A DNA stretch of 22,967 nucleotides from Oscillospiraceae bacterium (GTDB lineage: Bacteria > Bacillota > Clostridia > Oscillospirales > Oscillospiraceae), in the NCBI GenBank assembly GCA_020025595.1, contig JAHHRV010000026.1:1-22967 (forward strand). Reading direction: 5' to 3'. The translations under genes were made by a program, and so were the position numbers. The notes below the pieces were generated by a model. The model had not been told where the DNA came from. It made no database searches and worked only from the letters and a program-made list of their open reading frames with translations. This document shows positions 6,813-13,589 of the stretch, one piece after another; position 1 is the stretch's first letter, and the number at the start of each line of letters is the position of its first letter.

Positions 6813-7293
6813 CGGTTGCCATCCCCTCAAGAAGCTTTACATCCATACGGTTTGCTTCCATATCTGTATTCAAAATAAAGGCCTTTACTGCGGGGATCAT
6901 ATACTCCCGCTCACCCTTGACAACATACACGCTGTTGCCGGGGTAATCCAGCACATCCGTGATCAGGCCAATCATTTTATCTTCACAATAAACTTCCATT
7001 TTTTTCAGCTCATCGGCGAAAATCAGGCCTTCCGGAGCCTCATCCCGATAAATCTGAACGGTTTTGCCTTTCATAGCCTGAGCCGCTTCCATGGTATCAA
7101 TCCCCTGCAGCTTGATCAGGTTACAGGTCTTCTGGATTTTGCAATCCTGAATGGCATAGTCTCTGCCATCAATGCGGACACGCTTAAAATCCAAAAGAAA
7201 ATCAGGGCCGTCCGTCCAGGGCAGCAGCTTCATTTCCCCTCGAACGCCATGGGTGGTGACAATTTCACCGGCATCAATAAATTGGAGTTTCAT
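6802..7293 (-). CDS. rimM: Ribosome maturation factor
   Basis: A 163-residue protein that helps assemble the 30S head by binding ribosomal protein S19. The N-terminal RimM domain opens with GEIVTTHGVRGEMKL (9-23). A PRC-barrel with YVVKGEREYMIPAVKAFI follows at about 123-140. ATG 7293 has AAGGAG 7 bases upstream; a TTG one codon earlier is a poor alternative. It lies between khpA and trmD in the conserved operon. Confidence 0.96.
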   Translation of the reverse strand: MKLQFIDAGEIVTTHGVRGEMKLLPWTDGPDFLLDFKRVRIDGRDYAIQDCKIQKTCNLIKLQGIDTMEAAQAMKGKTVQIYRDEAPEGLIFADELKKMEVYCEDKMIGLITDVLDYPGNSVYVVKGEREYMIPAVKAFILNTDMEANRMDVKLLEGMATDEG

Positions 7294-7327
7294 CAACCTT
7301 CTCCTTTATATGGGTATAAAACGAGAA

Positions 7328-7352
7328 ATGCGTGACGCACAACGCCACGCAT
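7328..7352 (-). repeat. Stem-loop in the khpA-rimM gap
   Basis: ATGCGTG (7328-7334) and CACGCAT (7346-7352) form a perfect 7-bp stem with an 11-base loop in the longest gap inside this part of the operon. There is no T-tract on the minus strand, so it is more likely an mRNA-processing or stability hairpin than a terminator. Confidence 0.4.
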
Positions 7353-7357
7353 ACCCG

Positions 7358-7588
7358 TTAATCGACAATTTCGACCGTGACCTTCACGCCGTCACGCTGG
7401 GCAACGGTTTTGACGATGGTACGGATTTCCTTGGCAATGCGGCCCTGACGGCCAATAACCTTGCCCATATCCTCCGGCGCAACACGGAGCTCCAGCACCG
7501 TGCCGTCCTCATTGGAAATTTCATTGACAGAAACCGCGTCGGGATTATCAACCAGATTCTTTGCCATGTAAAGCAAGAGTTCTTTCAT
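7358..7588 (-). CDS. khpA: KH-domain RNA-binding protein
   Basis: A 76-residue single-KH protein of the YlqC/KhpA family, which binds RNA, pairs with KhpB in several Firmicutes and influences cell division and elongation. The KH signature VIGRQGRIAKEI has its GxxG loop (GRQG) at 46-49. The N-terminal MKELLLYMAKNLVDNPD is typical of the family. An AAAGGAG site precedes the ATG. It sits between rpsP and rimM, its normal place. Confidence 0.95.
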   Translation of the reverse strand: MKELLLYMAKNLVDNPDAVSVNEISNEDGTVLELRVAPEDMGKVIGRQGRIAKEIRTIVKTVAQRDGVKVTVEIVD

Positions 7589-7611
7589 TGCGCTTCTCCT
7601 TTGCGGTATCC

Positions 7612-7851
7612 TTACAGAACGCCAGCCTTCTTCAGCAGACCACGGACAGTGTCAGTGGGCTGAGCGCCGTTCTTGATCCAGTTCTGCGCCTTCTCCACAT
7701 CAACATTGATGACAGCGGGCTCAGTCAGAGGATTGTAAACGCCGATCTCCTCGATGCAGCGACCGTCACGGGGGGAGCGGGAATCAGCAACAACGATACG
7801 ATAGAAAGGAGCCTTCTTTGCACCCATTCTTCTCAGTCTGATCTTAACCAT
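7612..7851 (-). CDS. rpsP: 30S ribosomal protein S16
   Basis: A 79-residue S16 protein that stabilises the 5' domain of 16S rRNA. The start MVKIRLRRMGAKKAPFYRIVVADSR region and the PLTEPAVI segment are diagnostic. The short C-terminus is usual for Firmicutes. TGGAGG lies 8 or so bases upstream of the ATG. It follows ffh by about 66 bases. Confidence 0.98.
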   Translation of the reverse strand: MVKIRLRRMGAKKAPFYRIVVADSRSPRDGRCIEEIGVYNPLTEPAVINVDVEKAQNWIKNGAQPTDTVRGLLKKAGVL

Positions 7852-7917
7852 GAGTATTCACCTCCAAAAATCATTTCTATATATCGCAAAGCAAATTGCT
7901 TTCAGCGAACCAATAAA

Positions 7918-9258
7918 TTAAAAACCGCCAAATCTGCCGAGTCCGCGCATACGCTTCATTTTCTTTGCAGCGCCGGGGCCGGAGAACTGTTTGATCAGCG
8001 CACGCATCTGATCAAAGGATTTAAGCAGTCGGTTTACCTCTTCCACCTTCACACCGGCACCGGCAGCGATACGCTTTTTTCGGTTGGCATTGATGATGTT
8101 GGGGTTTTCTCTCTCCTTGGGAGTCATGGACAGGATAATGGCTTCGGTATGAGCCATTGCCTTTTCGTCGACCTTAACGCCCTTGAGATTTGCACCGCCG
8201 GGCATCTGAGCAAGGATATCCTCCATGGAACCCATGCTTTTCAGCTGCACCAGCTGATCGTAGTAGTCCTGCAAAGTGAACCGGTTGGAGCGGAGCTTTT
8301 CCTCCATCTCAGCAGCTTTCTTTGCGTCGTATGCCTGCTCAGCCTTTTCAATCAGGCTCAGTACATCGCCCATGCCCAGGATTCGGGAAGCCATGCGATC
8401 CGGATGGAACGGCTCGATATCCTCGAGCTTTTCACCCATACCGCAGAACTTGATGGGCTTGCCGGTGATTGCTCTGACAGAGAGCGCAGCACCGCCTCTG
8501 GCGTCGCCATCCAGCTTGGAAAGCATCACCGAGTCAATATCCAGCCAATCGTTGAAGCTCTGGGCTGCATTCACAGCATCCTGACCGGTCATGGCATCCA
8601 CAACCAGCATGATTTCATCGGGCTTTACGGTGGCTTTGATATTCTTCAGTTCTTCCATCAGCTGCTCGTCCACATGCAGACGACCTGCTGTATCCAGGAA
8701 AACCATGTCATGTCCGTGCTGACGGGCGTACAGAACTGCTTCCTTGGCGATGGTCACAGGATTTTCCTGACCCATTTCAAACACGGGAATTCCCAGTTTC
8801 TCGCCGCAGACCTTCAGCTGTGCAATTGCAGCAGGACGATAGATATCACAGGCAACCAGCAGAGGGTTCTTGCCCTGGCGCTTCATCAGGCCAGCCAGCT
8901 TGGAACCGTTGGTGGTTTTACCTGCACCCTGCAAACCAACCAGCATCACAACCGTGGGGCCGTTTGGATTGATGGTAATGTGTTTTGTGTCAGAGCCCAT
9001 CAGTTTGGTAAGCTCTTCGTTGACGATTTTAACAATCATCTGCGCCGGAGTCAGAGACTCCAGTACATCGGTGCCGATGCACCGCTCTGTAACAGACTTT
9101 GTAAAGTCCTTACAAACCTTATAGCTGACATCCGCTTCCAGAAGAGCCATGCGAATCTCACGCATTGCCTCCTTGACATCGGATTCCTTCAGGCGACCCT
9201 TGCCACGCAGCTTTTTGAAGGTCGCGCTAATCTTTTCGGTTAAGCCTTCAAATGCCAT
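7918..9258 (-). CDS. ffh: Signal recognition particle protein (SRP54 GTPase)
   Basis: A 446-residue SRP GTPase that, with SRP RNA, delivers ribosomes making membrane or secreted proteins to FtsY. The N-domain is at about 1-90. The G-domain has GLQGAGKT at 108-115, DTAGRLHVDEQ from 189 and the SKLDGDARGGAALS segment. The Met-rich M-domain begins near 300, includes the QMPGG segment and ends with RMRGLGRFGGF. It lies 3 bases downstream of ylxM, so the two are probably coupled. SRP RNA was not found in the window. Confidence 0.98.
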   Translation of the reverse strand: MAFEGLTEKISATFKKLRGKGRLKESDVKEAMREIRMALLEADVSYKVCKDFTKSVTERCIGTDVLESLTPAQMIVKIVNEELTKLMGSDTKHITINPNGPTVVMLVGLQGAGKTTNGSKLAGLMKRQGKNPLLVACDIYRPAAIAQLKVCGEKLGIPVFEMGQENPVTIAKEAVLYARQHGHDMVFLDTAGRLHVDEQLMEELKNIKATVKPDEIMLVVDAMTGQDAVNAAQSFNDWLDIDSVMLSKLDGDARGGAALSVRAITGKPIKFCGMGEKLEDIEPFHPDRMASRILGMGDVLSLIEKAEQAYDAKKAAEMEEKLRSNRFTLQDYYDQLVQLKSMGSMEDILAQMPGGANLKGVKVDEKAMAHTEAIILSMTPKERENPNIINANRKKRIAAGAGVKVEEVNRLLKSFDQMRALIKQFSGPGAAKKMKRMRGLGRFGGF

Positions 9259-9261
9259 AAT

Positions 9262-9606
9262 TTACTCCTCAATGGAATTAACCGCAGCAGCAATCTTTGC
9301 CGCAGTCTCCCGCACCTGTGGATCTTCGTGGGAAGAAAGTGCCTTTGTGCTCTCCAGAATCTCCTGGGCTGCCTTGCGGTAAGCCAGATCCCGGCGGACA
9401 CAGCCGGTTTTTTCTTCCATATTCTGAAGGAGCGCCTCAGCCCGCGCGATGTTATCATAAACACCCTGGCGGCTGACGCCCAACTCCTGAGCAATCTCAC
9501 TCAGAGACAGATCCTGATTGAATCGAAGATCGAAACACATCCGCTGACGCTCTGTAAGCAGCTCACCATAGTAATCATAGAGCAAAATCATCTGTAAAGC
9601 GTCCAT
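9262..9606 (-). CDS. ylxM: YlxM/p13-like helix-turn-helix protein
   Basis: A 114-residue protein of the UPF0122 family, with a sigma-factor region-4-like helix-turn-helix: LSEIAQELGVSRQGVYDNIARAE at about 35-57. The N-terminal LLYDYYGELLTERQR is the family hallmark. YlxM is encoded before ffh in many Firmicutes and is linked to SRP function. It may stimulate SRP GTPase activity or act on RNA or DNA. GGGAGG lies about 8 bases before the ATG. It is the first gene of the operon and follows a promoter with two copies of a palindrome, which raises the possibility of autoregulation (inference). Confidence 0.95.
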   Translation of the reverse strand: MDALQMILLYDYYGELLTERQRMCFDLRFNQDLSLSEIAQELGVSRQGVYDNIARAEALLQNMEEKTGCVRRDLAYRKAAQEILESTKALSSHEDPQVRETAAKIAAAVNSIEE

Positions 9607-9620
9607 GGATCCGTCCTCCC

Positions 9621-9642
9621 TGTCAAGTTCTTTTCCTTGACA
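9621..9642. repeat. Palindrome copy 1 in the ylxM leader
   Basis: TGTCAAG-N8-CTTGACA, 22 bp, lies between the predicted transcription start and the ylxM ribosome site. It differs from copy 2 only in the two bases of the centre that precede one arm. In RNA it would form a 7-bp hairpin directly before GGGAGG. Confidence 0.75.
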
Positions 9643-9650
9643 CCTGAGAT

Positions 9651-9679
9651 ATCATACAGCATCCCGTCCCAGTTGTCAA
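9651..9679 (-). promoter_or_regulatory. Promoter of the ylxM-ffh-rpsP-khpA-rimM-trmD-cobB operon
   Basis: Minus-strand TTGACA (9679-9674), a 17-base spacer, then TATGAT (9656-9651). The -35 box is one end of palindrome copy 2. Confidence 0.85.
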
Positions 9680-9695
9680 GTATTTTTCCTTGACA
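9674..9695. repeat. Palindrome copy 2 over the ylxM -35 box
   Basis: A second TGTCAAG-N8-CTTGACA element, start-to-start 53 bp from copy 1. The inner A-rich stretch GAAAA is also conserved between copies. One arm contains the -35 hexamer. Confidence 0.75.
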
Positions 9696-9728
9696 GATAA
9701 AAATATTTTGAAAATATACCGCTGTCCG

Positions 9729-10460
9729 TTATCTGACCCGATACCAGCGGTTCCGTTCCGAAGTTTTTACAAAGCCCATAGCTTCATACAGGCGGATTGC
9801 CCGCTCATTGCTGGAAGCAACCTCCAGCCGGAACCGGTCAGCCCCTGCGGCGCTCATAAGCGACTCCATGACAGCTCTGCCCTTTCCGGGAACCGTAGAC
9901 GCCACCGCCAGGATCTCGCCGTCCTCGATCCATCCGATCCCCCAGAGGGTACCCTCTTTATGTATAAAGTATGCGCCCTTCGATTCCAGAATCTTCTTTT
10001 CGTCAAATGAAGACAGGGTTGCAGAGTTGTCCACAGCCTTCATCTTCTCATTATATATCGTTCTCCACTGTGCGACGGTTTCTTCCGTAACCGGCCAGAG
10101 GCAGCCTTCCGGAGCTTCCATTCCAAGATTAGGAACAGACATTTCATAAATGACCGTGTGCAGCGGATAGCTCTGCAGATCGTCATGTCCTGCGGCAAAG
10201 ATCTGCTCTGCTCCAGCCGCACGGCAAAAGCCTACACATTCATCCAGCAAGTCCTGCAAGTGGCCCGGCTGACTGTCGCGCACACAGATAAACGCCTGCT
10301 GCTTGTATGGAATCTCCTTCAGCATCAGGCTTGCAACACCGTAGTCCGTAGTAAAGATCGGAATATCCTTCAATATCATCACCTCAGGCCTTATACTATC
10401 ATAAACGCATCTTTGATACAAGGAACATCCTAAGCAATCTGCCCCGCATTTGAAAAACAT
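9729..10460 (-). CDS. GNAT family N-acetyltransferase with Cys-rich N-terminus
   Basis: A 243-residue protein. The C-terminal third is a GNAT fold: AVASTVPGKGRAVMESLM gives the acetyl-CoA-binding turn, and the ending EVASSNERAIRLYEAMGFV is the usual motif B. The N-terminal half is unlike common GNATs and begins with Cys5, Cys9, Cys12 and Cys18, a spacing that resembles metal or Fe-S ligands. The substrate is unknown. The start is uncertain: ATG 10460 has no good ribosome site, a TTG lies at 10466, and an internal ATG at 10379 would drop the cysteines. A strong GGGGAGAAAAGC site instead serves an out-of-frame ATG at 10480. It is monocistronic between the SRP operon promoter and a divergent small gene; a short AT palindrome plus T-run near 9700-9715 may terminate it. 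Confidence 0.8.
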   Translation of the reverse strand: MFFKCGADCLGCSLYQRCVYDSIRPEVMILKDIPIFTTDYGVASLMLKEIPYKQQAFICVRDSQPGHLQDLLDECVGFCRAAGAEQIFAAGHDDLQSYPLHTVIYEMSVPNLGMEAPEGCLWPVTEETVAQWRTIYNEKMKAVDNSATLSSFDEKKILESKGAYFIHKEGTLWGIGWIEDGEILAVASTVPGKGRAVMESLMSAAGADRFRLEVASSNERAIRLYEAMGFVKTSERNRWYRVR

Positions 10461-10625
10461 ACCCAATCATGCACGCTCATGCTTTTCTCCCCGGATGACA
10501 AACGAGCATATTTCAAATTCAATTCGTTTGTGAATTTTCTACAACAAAAGCAGAATCAGCGGTAGTTTCCCGTTTGCTTTTTCCCTGATTTATTCAGTAT
10601 TTCTAACATATTTGGAAAAATCATC

Positions 10626-10653
10626 TTGCATTTCGCACCCAATTGTGTATAAT
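10626..10653 (+). promoter_or_regulatory. Promoter of the 76-residue protein gene
   Basis: TTGCAT (10626-10631), a 16-base spacer, then consensus TATAAT (10648-10653). The gene starts 38 bases later. Confidence 0.65.
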
Positions 10654-10690
10654 AAGACCAACAAATTATGTTGCAAAGGAGGTTTGCTCT

Positions 10691-10921
10691 ATGAAGAAGA
10701 TTATCTGCAAGAAAGAATATGATACCGAAACAGCTACCCTGATTAAGAAGACCACCGTCGGCAACTTTGGCGATCCCGCCGGTTACGAGGAGTCTCTGTA
10801 CCAGACACCCGGCGGACTGTACTTCCTGTATGTCTTCGGCGGAGAGGCATCTCCCTACCCCACAGAAGATATTCATCGTCTGGGCAAGGCTAAGGCCAGT
10901 GCCTGGATCGAAAATCACTAA
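10691..10921 (+). CDS. Small conserved-looking protein of unknown function
   Basis: A 76-residue soluble protein. It opens MKKIICKKEYDTETATLI, then has a GDPAGYEESLY segment and a GGLYFLYVFGGE segment, and ends in a helix KAKASAWIENH. The YDTETA opening, the LYFLY-GG strand pair and the A-x-W-x-E end resemble a family of small Firmicutes proteins often seen in accessory or mobile regions; that resemblance is from memory and not searched. No catalytic or metal motif is evident. ATG 10691 has AAAGGAGG 9 bases upstream. It has its own promoter and a strong terminator, so it is expressed alone, which argues that it is a real gene. Confidence 0.85.
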   Translation: MKKIICKKEYDTETATLIKKTTVGNFGDPAGYEESLYQTPGGLYFLYVFGGEASPYPTEDIHRLGKAKASAWIENH

Positions 10922-10938
10922 TTTATTCGGTACTTATT

Positions 10939-10968
10939 AAGAGGGCTGCTTTGTGCAGTCCTCTTTTT
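10939..10968 (+). terminator. Intrinsic terminator of the small protein gene
   Basis: AAGAGG-GCTGC pairs with GCAG-T-CCTCTT, with a single bulge, followed by TTTTTT. It sits 18 bases past the stop. Confidence 0.85.
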
Positions 10969-10970
10969 TC

Positions 10971-10998
10971 TTGTTTTTTTCCAATAACATGGTATAAT
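10971..10998 (+). promoter_or_regulatory. Promoter of the zinc/manganese uptake operon
   Basis: TTGTTT (10971-10976), 16-base spacer, TATAAT (10993-10998). The -10 is consensus; the -35 is weak. The leader would be only about 20-26 bases. No convincing Zur or MntR palindrome was seen by eye. Confidence 0.55.
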
Positions 10999-11030
10999 GT
11001 AGAAAAACTTATACAGAATGGATGTCATAC

Positions 11031-11942
11031 ATGAACACGAAGAAAAAAGCAATCCTGTTCCTTTTCATGATGCTAAGCGTGATTTTCACTGCGTGTGCTC
11101 CTGCGGCACAGATTCAGGTCGCCGCAACCACACTTCCTGTCTATCAGTTTACTGCATCTATCTGCGAAGGAACTCCCATCGCCGTCACACGGCTCGTGAC
11201 AGAGAGCGTTTCCTGCCTGCACGACTATTCCCTGACTGTCAGACAGATGAAAGCCATCGAAGGCGCTGATGTCGTCGTATTGTCCGGTGCCGGCCTGGAA
11301 GATTTCATGGCAGAATCTCTGGAAAAGGCCAAATATACCATCGATGCTTCTGCAGATGTGACGCTGCTCGACGGCGGTCACCATCATCACGAGGATGAAG
11401 CCGATGAGCATTCCCATGAAGGCGAGGAAGATGCCCATCATCATGATAAGGATCCCCACATCTGGCTTTCCCCGGTGAATGCAATTTCCATGGCAAAGAC
11501 CATCTGTTCCGGCCTGAGTCAGCAGTACCCCGAGTATCAGTCCACCTTTGAAGCAAACCTTGACAAGCTGGTTCAGAAGCTGGACGAGCTGAACGAATAC
11601 GGCATGACCCAGCTGAAGGATCTGTCCTGCCGGGAACTGATCACCTTCCACGATGGCTTTGGGTATCTTGCCCATGCCTATGACCTGGATATTCTGGAAG
11701 CCATTGAAGAAGAGTCCGGCAGTGAGGCTTCCGCAAGTGACCTGACCCATCTGATCGATGTGGTTCAGGAGCATCATCTTCCCGCTATCTTTACAGAAAC
11801 CAACGGATCTTCTTCCGCAGCATCCGTCATTTCTTCTGAAACCAAGGTGTCTGTATTCTCTCTGGATATGGCAATGTCCGGCGACGACTACTTTGCATCT
11901 ATGTATCACAACATCGACACCTTGAAGGAGGCACTGCAGTAA
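11031..11942 (+). CDS. znuA: Zinc/manganese ABC transporter substrate-binding lipoprotein
   Basis: A 303-residue cluster A-I solute-binding protein that captures Zn2+ (or Mn2+) outside the membrane. A basic start and hydrophobic stretch end in a lipobox-like FTAC, with the lipidated Cys at 22. Metal ligands expected in the family are His64 (LHDYS), His143 (DPHIWLSP) and His207 (FHDGFGYL), with an acidic residue near the end. Between about 117 and 138 is a His/Asp/Glu-rich loop with HHHHEDE and HHHDKD runs, characteristic of zinc-specific ZnuA. I prefer ATG 11031, which gives a normal signal peptide; ATG 11022 adds three residues, and neither has a clear ribosome site. Its TAA overlaps the next gene's ATG by one base. 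Confidence 0.93.
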   Translation: MNTKKKAILFLFMMLSVIFTACAPAAQIQVAATTLPVYQFTASICEGTPIAVTRLVTESVSCLHDYSLTVRQMKAIEGADVVVLSGAGLEDFMAESLEKAKYTIDASADVTLLDGGHHHHEDEADEHSHEGEEDAHHHDKDPHIWLSPVNAISMAKTICSGLSQQYPEYQSTFEANLDKLVQKLDELNEYGMTQLKDLSCRELITFHDGFGYLAHAYDLDILEAIEEESGSEASASDLTHLIDVVQEHHLPAIFTETNGSSSAASVISSETKVSVFSLDMAMSGDDYFASMYHNIDTLKEALQ

Positions 11943-12688
11943 TGGGTTTATTTCACACTGGCGGCTGCAAGGATTCCTGCTGCCTGAAGGTACAAAATGT
12001 CTCTGTCAAAATCGGCGATGACCAGGTGCTGCAGGATATCAATCTGCATGTCCACTGCGGCCAGATGGTTGCGCTGATCGGCCCAAACGGTGCCGGCAAG
12101 TCCACGCTTCTGAAGGCTTTGCTGGGGCAGCGGGAATATGACGGCAACATTATGTTCTCCGTTCCCGGCGCTCACCGTGTCAAAGCGAGAATCGGCTATG
12201 TTCCCCAGTCCCCCACCTTTGACCCCGGCGATCCGCTGTCTGTTGCAGACCTGTTCGCCTGCTGTCTGAGCAAGCGCCCTGCGTTTCTGGGCTTGAACAA
12301 GCCTCTGCGGGAGCTGGTTATGCAGTGTCTGAAGCGTGTCCACGGTGAGGATCTGATTGATAAGAGAGTCGGTACCCTTTCCGGCGGTGAGCTTCAGCGT
12401 GTGCTCCTTGCTCTTGCTCTGGAGCCTATCCCCAATATTCTGATTCTGGACGAACCTCTGTCCGGCGTAGATATTGAAGGTATGACCAATCTGATGGATA
12501 TGCTGGATGAAATCCGCAAGAATTTCGATCTGTCTATTTTAATGACGACCCACGATTTCTCCATGCTTCCCAAATATGCCGACCGGGTGGTCCTCATCGA
12601 CCACAAGGTTCTCATCCAGGGTCAGCCCGAGGATGTCCTGAATTCTGATGAATTCCGCACGGCATTTCATATGAAGGAGGGCTGCTGA
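11942..12688 (+). CDS. znuC: Metal ABC transporter ATP-binding protein
   Basis: A 248-residue ABC ATPase that powers the uptake system. Walker A GPNGAGKST is at 47-55, the Q-loop at Gln89, signature LSGGE at 146-150 and Walker B ILILDEP at 166-172, with the switch His in TTHDFS. The N-terminus before the ABC domain is short and Cys-rich (Cys9, Cys13, Cys14), which is not standard. AAGGAGG lies inside the end of znuA, and the start overlaps the znuA stop (TAATG), so translation is probably coupled. Confidence 0.95.
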   Translation: MGLFHTGGCKDSCCLKVQNVSVKIGDDQVLQDINLHVHCGQMVALIGPNGAGKSTLLKALLGQREYDGNIMFSVPGAHRVKARIGYVPQSPTFDPGDPLSVADLFACCLSKRPAFLGLNKPLRELVMQCLKRVHGEDLIDKRVGTLSGGELQRVLLALALEPIPNILILDEPLSGVDIEGMTNLMDMLDEIRKNFDLSILMTTHDFSMLPKYADRVVLIDHKVLIQGQPEDVLNSDEFRTAFHMKEGC

Positions 12689-12689
12689 T

Positions 12690-13526
12690 ATGCAAATCTG
12701 GTATGCCTTTTGTGATTTGCTTCCCTTTGAAATGTTTCACTGGGATTTTATGAAAAATGCGCTGCTTGCATTGCTTCTCATGGCTCCCCTGTTCGGTCTC
12801 ATGTCCACGATGATCGTCACCGGCCGGATGAGCTTCTTTTCTGATGCACTGGGCCATTCCGCCTTTACAGGAATCGCCATTGGCTGCATCTGCGGTCTGG
12901 CTCCCACTCCGGTGGCTGTAGCGTTTTCCGTAGCCTTTGCACTGCTGTTCAGCTATGTCAGAAGCCGCTCCAATCAGGCCGCTGACACTTTGATCGGCGT
13001 ATTCTCCAGCACCGCTGTAGCATTGGGTATTTTTATTGCAACTCTGGGCGGCGGCAGCTTCACCAAATACAACAAATACCTCATCGGCGATGTTCTTTCC
13101 GTTACTCCGTCAGAAATCGGCGTTCTGCTACTGGTACTGGCAGGTGTCATTCTCTTCTGGTTCCTGAGAATCAACCAGCTGACTCTGGCTTCCATTCACC
13201 CGCAGCTGGCGTCCTCCAGAGGAATCAATGTGGACTCCATGCAGACATCCTTCACCGTTGCTATTGCCGTGGTTGTCACGCTGGCAATCAACTGGGTAGG
13301 TCTGCTCATGCTCAATTCCCTTCTGGTGCTGCCTGCTGCAGCAGCGAGAAATGTATCCCGCAACCTGAAGCAGTACCATCTGCTGTCGATTCTGTTTGCG
13401 CTGGCTGCATCCATCATCGGATTGATCGTCTCTTACTATCTCGGCGCATCCACCGGCGCTGCAATCAGCCTGATTCTGGCACTGATTTTCAGCATTTCTT
13501 TTGCACTGCGAAAGAAAGTCGCCTGA
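12690..13526 (+). CDS. znuB: Metal ABC transporter permease
   Basis: A 278-residue polytopic membrane protein of the ABC-3 family. About seven or eight hydrophobic segments are visible. Family landmarks include the SFFSDALGHSAFTGIAIG region (about 47-65), which contacts the ATPase or metal path, and the NWVGLLMLNSLLVLPAAAARN stretch near 200-220. It pairs with the ZnuC-like ATPase one base upstream; AAGGAGG overlaps the znuC end. The operon ends at a 17-bp terminator 12 bases after the stop. Confidence 0.95.
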   Translation: MQIWYAFCDLLPFEMFHWDFMKNALLALLLMAPLFGLMSTMIVTGRMSFFSDALGHSAFTGIAIGCICGLAPTPVAVAFSVAFALLFSYVRSRSNQAADTLIGVFSSTAVALGIFIATLGGGSFTKYNKYLIGDVLSVTPSEIGVLLLVLAGVILFWFLRINQLTLASIHPQLASSRGINVDSMQTSFTVAIAVVVTLAINWVGLLMLNSLLVLPAAAARNVSRNLKQYHLLSILFALAASIIGLIVSYYLGASTGAAISLILALIFSISFALRKKVA

Positions 13527-13538
13527 TTCTTACAAATG

Positions 13539-13581
13539 AAAAGAGCCTCTGCTGTGTTTTTCCTACAGCAGAGGCTCTTTT
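13539..13581. terminator. Bidirectional terminator between znuB and dusB
   Basis: Two 17-base arms (13539-13555 and 13565-13581) are exact reverse complements around a 9-base loop. Each strand ends its stem in TTTT. It serves the convergent uptake operon (+) and dusB (-). Confidence 0.92.
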
Positions 13582-13589
13582 GTTATACT

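Noticed and set aside
7561..9243. A 560-codon open frame on the plus strand, opposite ffh and rpsP
   Set aside because: No ribosome site, no recognisable domain, and it spans two well-defined genes on the other strand.
9637..9718. Plus-strand promoters from the TTGACA arms of the ylxM palindromes
   Set aside because: Neither has an acceptable -10 at 16-18 bases, and no plus-strand gene follows before 10691.
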